From Diadema setosum (lineage: Eukaryota; Echinodermata; Echinoidea; Diadematoida; Diadematidae), in assembly GCF_964275005.1 (NCBI RefSeq), contig NC_092692.1, positions 12,386,764 through 12,450,763 on the forward strand: DNA of 64,000 nt, in the 5' to 3' direction. Shown piece by piece: positions 10,956 through 25,900 of this stretch. The notes under the pieces were generated by a model that worked only from the letters and a program-made list of their open reading frames with translations, made no database searches and had not been told where the DNA came from. The translations under genes and the position numbers were made by a program. Numbering within the stretch: position 1 is the first letter of the stretch; every line of letters begins with the position of its first letter.

Positions 10956-13900
10956 CTGGGAGGTGAAAAGGGTCAAAGGAGAGGTCAACCAATATAAGAC
11001 ATCATATTCAAATTATGTTAAATGAGTTTATCCATACCACATGTGATCTCATGATATTATACTTTACTTCACCAAAGTCAACATCATGGCAAGACGACTG
11101 CTAGTACCCTGCCCTTACATTCAGAATTTTGAGAATTTAAACTTTACCTACCAGCAGTACATGGAGTTAAATAAATCCAAGTAAGAGTTGGAGGATTAAC
11201 AATACTCTCATACACAATGGATGTCTTTGTATAAATTCACGATTATGAGAACTGATGACATCATCTCAATCCCCTAGGACTGACTTGAGCTTTGGTTCAG
11301 CATCAATACAGCTGACTTTTCTCAGATTTATAGCATTAAAGAGTTCTTTGTCAATTTTCACTTTACTCCTAAAAAACATCACAAATTTTGACTTTACACA
11401 CTGGCAGCCATATTTACATGTTTCTCTTTTAACAGATGCAACTGATTATCAATCTTAAGCTGCATAGCTCACTTACTGTGGGAAAGAAGCGAAAAAGCAT
11501 TGATAAAAAAATGAGCCCACCTGTATTGATTTTCCCCTGTCATAGTAAGGCAGTGGTGGTAATGAATGTTGCCTCTGGTGGTCGTTTGTCCGTAGTGAGA
11601 TGTTTGCCTTCTCTTTCCCCCATTCCTTGGCTTTCTCAAGCAGCTAAGTCACAAAAATAAGGGGAAAAGACAGGTTAAAAATCAACCCTCTGTCTGTCTC
11701 ACAAACTATTATCCAACAACATTTATGGTTTGTTGTGTATATAATGGTTTATAGTCAAGTATCTGAGGTACAATCTTATGGGATTTACAATTCACTATGT
11801 GATACACCATGTGTTTAACAACTGGAGATTTGTAACGCAATCCACATGCGGTTGAGTTTCTGATCGGGATCCACAGCTGTGGAAGAAATACAATCTCTTG
11901 TCAAGAGGCAAGTTAGCAATTTCCCACCTTGACAATGATGCACATTGCCCCGATGTTAAGGGTAGGTAATATTTTGGTGTGCTGATAATTTTGATATTTG
12001 TTGACTCACAAAACTTGTGAAATAACCCAACACAAAATGTACGAGTACTTCAGGCATTATTCCGATGGGACGTCCAGTTTATCGTGTATCTGATTGTTAG
12101 AAGTAAAGTCAACTAGATGAATAGAACAAGTGTCAAAGTGGATGGTTTTAAAGGCACAAACAGATAAATGTAAACATACATATGGTTTAGGAAACTTAGT
12201 TTAGCTATTTATATTTTCATATTTTACCTCTTGTTCCAAGGATGAAACTCTCCCCTCTGCTTTCTCCAACATGAACTGCAACCGCATCTTTTCAGCTTCA
12301 TAAGCTGAATCACCCTGAACACGAGATATATAAAAAAAAACAACAACAACAATAACACATATTTCTGTTCAATTCATATGCACACATATAGTGACTTAAA
12401 CTGCTCGACAAAAGGATAACACTAATGTCTTTGCTTAACTGGTAACTATATCGATGTAGATTTTGATTCTTCTAGGTAGTATGCTAAAGGCGTGTCACAA
12501 GTAAGTCCAGTTGAACTAACTTGATTTGAAATCAAGTTTGTTCAACTGGACTTACTTGTGAAAATCATGGAGAGAACAGTTTCCTGACTCATCCATGTGA
12601 GATTTTCACAAGTAAGTCCAGTCGAACTGATTTAATTTACACACTTAACTGGTAAATGTCATTTAGAATTTAATAAATTAGGCAAATATTAAAATTGCAA
12701 AGTGACTGCTTCTCCAATACAAAGGGAGGATAGAATAACATTTGACATAATATGAATTCTATTCAGCAAGGGCAGGTAGAAAATCACATGAAAATTGTCA
12801 TTAAGAAAGTTTTGAAAAACGTATTTTGAAGAGATGATTAATGGAAAAGGACAAAGAATTAACAAAATTTTGACCCACCTTCTGGGCTGAAGTTGCCCTG
12901 AGATGCTCAATCTCTGCCTTTAATTTAGCATTTTCAACACCCAGCAACTCAGCATCTCTCGAATCTGGAATGATGAAAATAAAGACAATCACAATGATGA
13001 CAATAACGATGATGATGGTGGTGGTGATGATGATGATGATGAATACATCCATTTTAAAGCTTAAAAGTTGGTGGTGTTGCAACATACACTGGATCAATGA
13101 GGTGGATTTTAGATACATAAAGTTGACTGAAAGATACTTGAGCTATCAAAGAAAATGTACACAAAACAACTTCAAAGAACACTTCCACAGGTCACTACCA
13201 AAGATATTCCATTTTGAGCTGATGCTATAATTGATGCATACTTGTCTGATGCCAAAACATAATCTTGATATAAAATTGGTATGATATGATGCAATCTTGA
13301 AAAGTGCACAGCAGGGTCAAATTTGTGATCCTCTCTATACCTATATCTCTTCTTCATGTATTGAACCATTCTGAAAGAATGAACATTTCCATTTGTGAAA
13401 TACAATATAAAATGTCAAAGAACAAAATCAGATAGTATTACATGTTTCTTTTTTTTCTGAACATGGGTGCAAGTATATCAATATGCATTATTCAACTTAT
13501 ATCATGCTTTTGCCACCCAGCGGGATTGTGACGATTTCATGACTTATTTCGACTGTAAACTCTCATGATATTTCACCAGGAGAGGCAAGTATATCAACAT
13601 GCATTATTCAACTTATTTTATGCTGTTGGCCTCCAACGAGATCGTGATGCTTTCATGAATTATTTCAGCTGTAATCTTTTACTATTTTACAGGTATTTCA
13701 TGCTGTTCGTACAAAGCGGGATTGCGATGATTTCATGAATTATTCTTTTGAGATGCATCCTTGAAAGGTACATGACAACGTTGAATTCTTGATCCTTTTT
13801 ACACCTATCTCTTTCTCATAGTATCGGACCATTCTGAAGAAATTAAAATATTCATTTGTAAACTACAGTGTAAAATGATAATGAACAAAATCAGATTGTA

Positions 13901-16900
13901 TCAAACACTTGTGTTTGTTAATTTTTCTGAACATCAGCACAAGCAGAGTACCATGCATTATTCAACTTATTGTACGCTGTTGACGCCCAGCAGGATCATG
14001 ATGATTTCATGAATTATTTCAGCTGTAATCTTTTACATAGTGCATGTAGGCCTACATGGCAATGTTTTCTAACCAGCAAAACAACTGGAAGTCAGAACTA
14101 AAATGGTTCAAAGGATATGATGAGCTGCACAAGGCAAACAAAAACATATTATTCCCTGTTCTGCAACTAGTTTTTTGAATGAGTATTATTTTTTTCAGGT
14201 TAGGAGTGGTTTGAGCTAATATCAAGTACTGTATACACCGAATATTTTGCGAGGTTTTTATTTTCGCGAATTTCGTGAGTCAGGTGCTAAAGACACGCAA
14301 AAATATTGACTCTGATCCCGATGTAAATGTGACATACGCATGTATACCCTCTCCGTTCAGTACAGGAATCCACGATCGTGAATTTAACCACTCGCGAAAT
14401 CGTCGGGAATTCCTGATTCGTGAAAATTTAGACTATAGACGTATAGAGTATGCGCATCTCAAAAAAAAAATAATAATAACAAAATAAAAAAATTAATGAT
14501 TACCAGTATGTTCAAAGACATTCTGTGTTCAGTACAGACTCTGCAGAACAGGAAAGATGTACACACAAAGATGGCATGCATTCGGTTTTCAAATGTTTCA
14601 TTTGTCGCGTCAGGTCAAGAAATGGAACCTTGTGGCATCCAATCAAATTGCTAATACGTTTTTCTTTGTCATGATGCACAAAAAATGTCCTCGTTTAACC
14701 GGAATTTCATTATAACCAATGTAACTGATCTGTTCTGCTATAGGTTTACACGCAACGAAAAATAAGCCTGACGTGATCACCTTGTTAAAAGCGGTTCCTC
14801 GTTAAAAAGCGAGCTTGTTATAGCGGGGGTTCACTGTACTACATAGGTTCATTGTTGGCATGATATAAAGGCAGTGGCCCTGAGCAGGTTAAAGGGGACT
14901 TTATCCCAAATATACTATATGTGTGGATTCACTGAATTTAGAAATATTAGGAGAAAACATTGGTGAAATTTGAGGAAAATCAGACAATATATCTCCTAAA
15001 TCTCCCCGCATTGGATTCTGACCTTCTTTAAAGGAGACAGATTGTTTGGTCTGCCTGCTCTTGAGGGCTCTCTCCATCTTCTCCAGCGCCTTCTCCTGCT
15101 CCCTACACGTCCTCTCTAGTTTTTTCACCTTGTCCTGCCGCTCCTGCAGTAGCCGAGACTGTGAGGCCGCCGCCTCCTGCTGCTCCAGGTACTGCTTCTC
15201 CCGATCGTTATGCTACCATGGCAACAGATATGGACTCATCACTTATTTGTACACATTACACATACCAAGGTAATAGTTTTGATTGGTTTGTTAGGTTTAG
15301 TTCTATTTGTTTTTGTGTGTCAACATGCATTTGTTTGAAATGCATACTTGTCACAATAAACAAAAGTTTCACACCTTGGATACTGATCATTTTCCCTTGT
15401 TTTTAATAAGAGACACGGATCTTATATATTCACAATTGAAATGCGAACATTCCTTCTTAAACACAAAACACAACATTTACGTTTGAAGAGTTTTATTGCA
15501 AAATGAGCTAAGCGCCATTTTTAAACATTTCAAAAGTAAGTCCATCAGAAAATAGAGCAAAATTAAACCATTCCAGTCATACCTCAGTTGTGACATAACA
15601 AGTAATATTCTAAAAGTTATGATTAAAAATATCCTGTAGTTTTTCTATCATTTTCTTTGCTTTTTAGCAGCTTTAATCACAAATATCTAAACAAGAAAGG
15701 AGTGAGCTCCTTTTGCGATAAAACTCTTTATTTGTATATCAAAAACATGTACCCTGTACAAAAGTATTTGCTACATACAAAATAAACATCAACAATATTC
15801 AATGGTGTCCTCTCATCAACTGCTTACAACATACACAAATAAACTCTTCAAACACGAATATGCATCATCACTTCCAACATTAACTCCAACAGAATAAATA
15901 AGGTCTTATTTACCCAGGGTAGCCTCTTCAGTGTTACCACTGCTCTACCAGAGGGCCCTGCTATTATTATTACCCTATCTAGATCAAGGCAAAATGGTAA
16001 AATTCAAGTTACCTTTATGAGTTCATTCTGTGCGTGGAGAAGTTTTTCCCTGTAGTTTGCAGCTTCGGACACCTGCTTTGACAAAGCTCTTTTCAAGGTC
16101 ACTGAAAAACAAGAAACAGAAAAACCCAATGAGATATACAGTGTATATACACTTGTATATTTGTGAAGTCTCACACTTATTAGCTGTTCACATATCTTTC
16201 AAACAGTGTGTGTTGTCAAAGTTCAAGTCAAATATCTATCATAAGGTGCAGCTCATTTCCAGCTTTCGACAGTCGGGTGTGGAAGAAGATGTACACTCCA
16301 AAAATCGTGAATAACTTGCAGTCAACATCATTCTATGTCTGTGAATGACTTTGATACACTTGTACAATCCTACTATACAAGGTGTTGGACAGAGAGAGTA
16401 AAAGAAAATGTGCTTGCAGTAAAATGAATGAATTTATGTCAAATATCACCATTCTATTGGGCACCTAATAAATAAAATTTGCTCCAATGCAACATAATAT
16501 GTCACCTTAATCTATTCGCACCACAAAAACTGCTTTGACAATGTTCAAAAGACAAGTTCTACAAAATATATGTGTTACAGAAAGAATGATATAAAGAAAA
16601 TTCAACATATTTTCACTTTTCTAGCATAATAAAACAACACTTGACTTGCTCCTTCAAAAGGCAGGGGATTAATTTTACCCTTAACACATGTCAATAACAA
16701 GTTGTGGGAATGTGTACTTTTCATTAAAAAAAAAGGAATCTTGTAGAGTTCTCTTTCTATCTTTTTTTATATTGTTCTACATATGTGACATCACAAACTG
16801 TAGTAGTCTTCTCATCCAGCGATGGCAGCACTGTGAAACTTTAAAAATTCGTAACTTTTGAATGGACTGTCCGATTTTCCTCAAACTTTCACTGATGTGT

Positions 16901-19900
16901 TCTACTGATATTGCTGCATTCAGCCAATCCACACATATATTTGGGTGAACTTGTCCTCTAATTTATCATATATTTGTGAAGTACTGAATGTGTCAATGGA
17001 GGACCCCAAGGCCCCGCCCCCATACCATATTTCTCCAGCATCTCCGCCTTGCTCATGCCTTCCAGCTTGGCGTCCGTCACCATGGCGCGCGTCGTGTCCT
17101 CGTACATGTTGGCCTGCTGGCGCAGCAGCGAGTTGTCTGCCTCGAGCCGAGCGAGGGCGTCCTGCAGCTGCACCACCTCCTCCCCCATGCGCTTCATGGC
17201 CTGGCGGTAGCTGTCGATCTCACGCTGCTGCGAGTCAATGAGGTTCATCAGTGTCTGGTCATTGTGGGGTGCACTGCGCGACGGCGGTTTGGCTCTGAAA
17301 TGGGTCAAGGGATTCAGAGCTGTTAAGATTTTTACTTGTGATGAGCAAATCACCTTTCAAAAGCCGATCCAGAAGAAACATGCATTTGCTGTTTTGTGTG
17401 TTCAAATGCACAGATAAAGCATGAAAACTGTGAGGTAAATTTACTAACTATTTGAAGGAAAATGGGGAAAATGACAACTAACTCTATGACCAAAGGGCTG
17501 GGGTTTAGTTGGGGTTAGATAACTTGGATTTAGGTTCAAATTATTCAAATTATGTGATCTATATCAATTTACACTTTACTGACAACTTATTCAATCTTGG
17601 TCTTGTACAGAACTTGTCTGGTATTGGGTGGCCATCCTTGAAAACTAAAAGAAAACTATGATGAAAATTCAGGCACTTAATGAAGTCACATATAAATTTT
17701 GCTCCGGCCAACCTTTGACACACTAAAAACAATCATCTATTTTAATTTCATTCATGAAGGTACTCAAGGTAACAAAGCACCGGTCAATGAAATTATCATG
17801 AGAGTCGTACATCATTCTATTCCAGATGACAACTCCATCAACTACACTGTATTATTTATAGACACAGAGCTCTCCATTGTTTTGTTTGTTCATCTTTTAC
17901 GGTTATTTGATTTTTTTTTTTCCCTAATTATTACCTCCGCCAAGGGAAGAGGTTATGTTTTCGTTACCGTTTGTTTGTTTGTTTGTCCGTGTGCAAAATA
18001 ACTCAAAAAGTTGCAAACGGATTTGGATGAAACTCGCAGGAAAGGTTGAGAATGACACAAGGAACAGATGATTAAATTTTGGCAGTAATCCGGAAACTTT
18101 TAAGGATTTTATGAAGGATTTTCGATATTTTGGCAGGTATAGGGTCAATGAACTTGACCCTACCGCGGGAGTTCAAGCTGCGTATTTTTGAGGTTTTCAT
18201 ACGTGCACTAAAGTGCGTGTTCCTCTGCGAGGTGCGCCACGTAGCTTGAGTTGAGTTGAGTTGAGTTTATTAACAACATACATGTGAATATGATAACATA
18301 ATAACATGAAATTCCATAGGGTAAGATACAATAACATAACAAAAAAATAACATGAAAGCTTAATATGACGTAACAAAAGCCTTTGATGTTTAGGATTTGG
18401 ATGATTTTTAGCATGCAATATATGGGTGGAAATCACTAATCTCTGGAAGAACAGGATCATTGGTGGAAATTAGCTGCTCAGAGTGCTTCTCTAGTTATTA
18501 TTGTGTGTGTGTGTGTGTGTGTGTTGGTTTTTGTTTTGTTTTGTTTTATTTTGTTGTGTGTGTGTTGTTGTTGTTGGGTTTTTGTTTTTTTTTTGGGGGG
18601 GGGGGGGACGGGGCGGGGGATGGTGCGATTTGCAACTTACGGGGGTGTAGCTGCAGCAGGTGGTGACGGTGGCATCCGGGTCGGTATCAGTCCCTTGGTG
18701 GAGGGGGCGCTCCTGTTCGACGGCTGCACCAGCCTGTCCCGTGGGTCAGACTCCAGTAGGTTCTGGATGGCATCCCTGGGAGGCAGGCCGCCATCATCTA
18801 GAGGCTGGGTGAAAACCATGCACAACAAACAGACAAATAAAGAAAATCATAAAAAAAAAACCAACAACACAACAACAGATACATATGTACATACATACAC
18901 AAATACATATATATTTACTATTCATTTGCATGTCCATATATGAAGTTGCAGTAAGTGGTGACAACATCCTGATTCTTGGCATCAAGTTTGGTCATTATGT
19001 ATAAAAAACAAAAATGAGCTGAGCATCCCTGCCCGAGTCAAATATATTTGACTTGGGCGGGAATGCTCAGCTCATTTTTTTTTTTTTTTTCTAGGAGCTG
19101 TTTGTAATGCGTGGTCTATTTCTAAAAAGTTTGTAGCAAAGCAGCATGCATTTGATGGATAAAAAGACTGTATCACGAGACTTCTTTTGCCAAGAAGTTT
19201 GCAATTATAGCATGTTATATGAACTGTCCTTGCCAATGTAATAACTCAACTCTCAGATACTGTCAAAGCAAAATATTCATGAATGTGAGTAATTTTTGTG
19301 CTCTGTTTAATAGGTAAGATGAACTTCACATTATATGAATTACACAGAATAAAAACATAAAACAGAGTTTTTGTATGGGTGACTTGTCAAATACAGCATT
19401 TAAGTCAACTAAACATGTGAAATATGAGGAATCTACACAAAAGCATTGCTTGTATTTGTAGGGTGTAGATTCCCAGAGGTTATATATTACAAGCAAAAAA
19501 AGAAAAAAGAAAAAAAAAAGGGGCGGCATGCTTTTACTTTAGTGCTAGTTTCTTGTGTGAAATAACAAAAAAAAAAAAAGAATTTCCACTTTTACAATAC
19601 AGTAATTGGTTGCTGACAAACTTTTAGCTGCAATTTTGTATTTTACAATTGTTGCAAAGCACTTTATGAAATGGGCCCAAACTTTTACAATCCTCTAAAT
19701 GAAGCAGAACTTTGCAACATGTGAGCACTTCTACTACATTACCGTCAAACCATAAAATGCTCATACACTACAGGTACAAACAAGTTAGATACCATTTTAG
19801 TTTTCATAATGTCATAAAAACAAAGAAACTTTCACATGATTACTGCTCAGCAGTTGTCCACATAGTGTACATAAAATGTTACTTTTATAGCATACATTAA

Positions 19901-22900
19901 AAAGAAAATTGCTTCATTTTTTAAATGTTATCATTATCTGCTACCCTATAGCTTAAATATGGGTGTACTGTCAATCACAGTTGCACCACCAGTAATGCTA
20001 CTCTCTCTACACAGTCTTTACAATATAGACCGTCTATATTGCATTGTGATATAGAATATACATGAAACAAGAGCAATGATGGTGATACCACATCACAGTT
20101 ATATTTGAGCTTGTCTGCTTCATAACCCATATAAAAAATATATTTTTGTGTGTGCCAAATCCATGGTACATTGTATTGTCAAAAAGAAAATGTCTATCTT
20201 AATGTCAAAATCTATAAATCAAGCCATTGCCACGTACAGTGTACATGTATATGCAGCATTGCTTGTACAATGTGCATTTCAGGATACTATGTACTGTAAT
20301 TTATGGTCTAGACGAGTTTCCAAATGAATCCTCAAACAATTTCAACTATGTGATCATAAACCAATAAGGAATCAGTTACTCAATATCTTCTAGAGATGCA
20401 ACAAATCTTGTGCAATATTTCCCTCATTGTTAATTACACATTTGGCTTGGATCAACAATACAAAAAGCTTGAACAGAACTTTCTGTTTTTATTACATGAA
20501 AATATAAGAAACAGCCTGAAGACATCTGTCACAAATACAATGTATGAGAAGGGATACATATTGATATAGAAATTGTTGATAATCATTAAACCCTGGTCAT
20601 ACACAGTATACAATAAAGTGCTAGTTTGATAAAATTATAAAAATGTATTGGCTCTTCATAAGACATGACAAATTCAGACTGTTAGTAGTGTTATGACTAA
20701 AGGAAAATAATAAACACTGAAAATGTAGCTTATGTACTACATGTACACTGTATTGTGTATGTGCACCATTACACACATTCAATCAGTATAAAGAGTCCAT
20801 CTTCAGAATAAAAACTAACAACTCCCATTAAACTATACTCACAGAAAACACCAAATCATGCATGGACTAAATAATGCTCATACACTTCCCTGCAAGACAA
20901 GTGTGGCATCTACATAGTGTACGTTCCCATTACTACTATTAAATTGCACACAGTACTCACTTCCAAATCTGCTGTAAATGGTCTGTAATATGCCCCTCCG
21001 CTCATACTCTCGAAACAAATGCAGAGCCAGTTTATAGAACGTATTATCTACAGCTTGTCAATATATAAGCAGCATGGCAGCTTCTGACAAAGTCTCTGCT
21101 TGAAGCTTGATAGTGAGTATTAAGTTGAGTACAAGAGTATGGTTTTCAATAGTCCCTGCTACGACATGCTGAATAAAACTAAGCCCAGAGATCTAGTAGC
21201 TTCAGCACACACACTCGACAAACACCCTTGGCCCACATAGAGTGTTTTAGTGTGGTGATAGACTAGGTTCAAAAAAAAAAAAAAGAGTAGGGAAGAAAGA
21301 TAAAGGGAGAGAGAAAGAAAGAAAGATCGAGGCTCAGTGCCCCTTTTGCACTCTGAGTGGATACACCACAGCAGCAAATACACCATGCTGTTTATACACT
21401 ACCCAGGCAACCAAGCAAGCAGGACTACTCCATTATTCTTACAGGGGTGTGGTCTCACATTGTACCAATCTTTGCTCATTTTCCACTTATAAGGAACAAA
21501 TCTGCCGAGTATAGTGAATAAGTTGCCACCTACCTTGTGAATCAGTAAAATAGTATTCTAAATCCTTGATTTTTTTTTATTACAAAAAGCTCCTTGGTAC
21601 AGTAAAAGAATGATGAACTAGAAGCCAAGCTTTTTGATTTATTGCAAAAGTTGAGGATAAGTTATCATTGGATGAACACAGCCTAGCCACCCCTAAAAGT
21701 AAATGAAAGCTCCCAATCTTTGTAAATCTCTGAGCAGGTGCTTTCTGTGAATAGAGAAGGCTGTGGTATTGATCTTCATATCCTCACATCCTGGCCTTTG
21801 CACTGATTTTACAAATCACAGTTACAATCTTTTCATGAGTGTGCTTATACGTCATCATCAGCTATGGCATAATATTTCATCAATTATTGGTTTCTTCTTT
21901 TACCTACTTTTGGGCCTGCAATCAGAGCCTATGATAATCGCTGGCAAATGCTGATGTGTTCTGCTCATATGATTAAACATATAGATATATGTTTATGTGG
22001 GTGATTATGGAAACTACTCTATTAAAAAAAATAAAGATTGAAGCTGATTGAGATGGAAGTCATGACAATGCCATACAGAATATTTTTCAGTTATAGAGAG
22101 AAAGTTTCAGTGTAGCTGGTTGATGAAGTCAGTCTTGAGTCCATTTTTGCTACAAAATTATTTACGAAAGAGTACCATCCTGTGCTTTCAGATTTCTGAT
22201 CAAATCACCATGAAAAAATTCTAAACAATGTGTACAACTGTCAATGTATGTTCAATTTGCAAAGGTATAAAAGAATTACTAGTACGTGTGTGGTAAACTA
22301 CATTTTCCTTGTTTTAATTCAGTGACGGAGACAAAAACATAAAAAAAGTCTTTTTCAAAGAGGTATCTACTTTTTTTTGACAAACATGCTTTACAGTTTT
22401 ACTTTTAATAAGCCAGTTCGGGGTTCCACTTTGAGCATGAGCAGAATAAGGTCATTTGTACCAGCATAGCATGTCAGTTTTTAAATTCACTGAGATAAGC
22501 ATTTGTGATGCAATGATTATTCAAGTAATCCTTGTATTAAAGTGGTGCTTGCCATCACATCCACCTGGCAGCAAAAGCAGTATTTGGCAATATCAACAGA
22601 AGAAGATTGTCATTACATTCAATACAAAATAAATGGATATTTTCCGAAGTGTCAATTGATGGATCATTCTGATCACCTGGTCTACATGAGTAAATCCTTT
22701 CTTTGAACATGACTGATGAATTCCATGAATTGTTACGTTGGGCAAGCTAATGCATTCAGCTGCTTGAAGACTAATGGAGTGCCTAATCAATTGAGAAAGA
22801 AGAAAGGTCATTTGAACCCATCTGTACATGAGCTAACCCCGAACTGGCTTATTCGTTATGTCATAAACACCTTTTGAATTATCACAACAAATTACAAGTA

Positions 22901-25900
22901 TTAAGATCCCCCCCCTCCCCAAAAAAAAAAAAAAAAAAAAAAAAAATCAAATATTCAAGTTGTGCAAAAATAAAATAACAGCATGAAACCTGCTCAACAG
23001 CAGAACCAAACATTCCAAAAACAGGTCTGGAAAAAAAAAAAATCAAAGTTCATCAAGTTCCTACTCTGGGTACTCCTCTTTTTAAGTTAAAGGGGCTGAT
23101 TACTATAAAAGCAGACATTTTTCTTGGATGGATTTTTTTTTTTTGCACATTTCACACAACACAAAAAACAGAAAGAATAAAGGCACTCAAATTTCTTGCC
23201 TGTTACATGTAATGTTATTGAAATATATGATTTTGCCAATAGATTAAAAACACAAAAACTTCCCCTTACACAGCCAAGCGCAAAAAATAAATAAATAAAT
23301 AAATAAAAATAAATACTTGTGCTAAAATTTCCACTGATAAAAAGTAGGTACTGATCAGAGCTAGCTAACAAATATTGCCTGTAATATGTCTCTAAATGTT
23401 GATATATTCAGCACTGCATTTTGGCTCTTTGTCTGGCTACTTGCCAATGATCTCTTATAAAAGCAGAACTCAGTATGTAGAACATGAGCTTGAGGAGAAC
23501 AATAATTTCACATTGATGTAATAAATATATCTGCAGAAAAATATTACATTTGAATGCTTTTCATATCATTCAACAAAACAAAACACCCCCAAAACCAACA
23601 AACAACACACAAAATACATTACCACTTCATACATCTTCATTATTTCTATTGTCAATGTCAAACATACACATTAATATTTCCTCTTTTGAAATGATGCATT
23701 TGTGCATCATCTCTAATGACCAAGGAAAACAAAAGTGAGTGGGTACATGTTGTATTGTAGAGTGTACCTTACTTCTGCAACATTTTTTTTTTTTTCAGGA
23801 CGATATGTTAATAAGTGGTGTTTATGCAATTACCTATTACCAACTATTTTGAAAAAAAAATCACAAAAGGCTTATGGAAATATGATGTCATAGACCTGTA
23901 AACCATAATAGTGTGAATAGTAACAACAAAAACAAAATGATGAAAAATATCCTTTTCTTCTCCAATGGCACAACACACTATGTTGATACTGTTTACTGAC
24001 TATCGCTTTACAAGTGAGGTAAACCACAAGAGTGCACATACGACATCATTCCCACATTTTCTGGTGTGTGGCATGTGGAGGGTGGGCCACTTCCCTGGGT
24101 TTTCATCCCGCTCTTTGTAAAGTGGAAGTGAGGGGCAGAGTGTTTTGCTTTTTACTAGTGAGGACGATATAATTACATATTACATATAAAGCATTGCTTA
24201 GTAGATAGAGTCACTAAGATTCAAGCATGAACAACCTGATTGTAAGGCAGACATGCTACCAAGTGAGCCACATCACAATCGATAGCACCGCAATGTCTCA
24301 ATTCAATACTCAAACAGGTAAATGGGATTTACATTGTGGAAAAGCTAGATTCTAAAACATCAACACGCTGTACGAGACACACTTTCATACACCAAATTCT
24401 GGAATACATATCTCTACACACACATGTGATAACACGATCACCATGATTCTACAGGCGCCCTCGAAGATATATGAACATATAGTGGGCACTTAAAGAGTGA
24501 GAGCAATTCAATGAGAGCTTTCATAATTCAAACCACAATTTATTGAACTATTAACATTTGATTGCAAGGTAGTAAAGGTTAGTAAGGGAAAACACATTTT
24601 CAAGTATTCTTTGTGTTAAAAATCAAATTTTCGGGTCAGAAATAAACTTTCAATGTATGTTTGGATTTATCTTTCATGGTCGGTAAGGGAGCATTTAAAT
24701 TGTTATAACTAAGCTACAACAGGACCAACAGTTTCAAGTTCCCTCTAGAGGAATACAGAACAAGAACAAAGTGCCCTGCTGAGAGGAATGCACACTGCTG
24801 CCTGTAGACTTGATCCAGGAATCTCTCAACTGAAATCTCAAGGTCTTATCCAGCCAGGGAGACTCCTTTAAAACATGCAGATCATCAATGTGTGATCATA
24901 GAGAGACAGAAAAAAATTTCCCTTTGACATTGTATCAGGGTAATTAACCCCCCCCCCCCCCCCCAAGAGTAAAGATTAGGGTTAGGCTTAGGTTTAGGGT
25001 TAGAGTTTGGGTTAGGGTTAGGATTATAGTAGGTTCAGAATTAGGATTAGGGATTGGGTCAGGGGAAGGGTCCAGGGTAATTGCCCAGGGGATAATAATA
25101 ATAATAATAATAGCTGGTTTTTATATAGCGCATTTCACACACTTCAGGGTTTCAATGCGCTTTACAGACTATTATTACCCCAGTCACTGGATACATTATC
25201 AACCAGCACTAACAGTGCTCATTCTCCACTCCCTGGGGAGCATTCCAGCCAGTCGCAGCCATTTTTACAGGCGCGCACATGCTTATCAACCAACATAATT
25301 GGGATAATTGCCCAACCCCTCTGACACATCAATAAAAGAATCACATCACTTACCTGTATCCTCCTTGCAGTAGGAATGACTGGAGCATGGAGAGGTATGG
25401 GCGGCGGAGTGGTTGGTGGTGTTGTAGGGGAAGGCCCTCGCTTCAAACCCTCCTCAGTGGGCACCACTGGGGGTAGGGCCGGAAGTTCTGGCTCCGGTGA
25501 CACAAACCCATCCAGTGTGGGCAGGTTCTCCAGGTGGGACACTGTTGCCTGAGAGTCTGGGACCTGATGATTTGGAGACCAAGAAAATGTTTGACAGCAT
25601 TTTATATTGTAACATAGTCACAAAGCTGATGATACGTACAGGTAAAACTTATTGTTTTCTTATCAAAACTATCAAAAACATGAAGAGGACCTCATGTGCA
25701 ATAGAGAGGATTACACTACACTGTAAATTAATGTAGCAAAGCACATGCTAATTCAATCATGCGCAACTTTTCATATTCACATTTCTCTACCCCTGCATAC
25801 TGTATATATTTCTTCATTCATTCAATTATATCATCACTATTCATTCCCCTACAGCATACAGCAGAATTTGTTCCAGATACCATATAGCACGTACTGTATA

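Noticed and set aside
24215-24280. Possible tRNA gene on the minus strand
   Set aside because: A- and B-box-like blocks exist but the stems do not pair and the B-box is worn. Better read as a SINE remnant.
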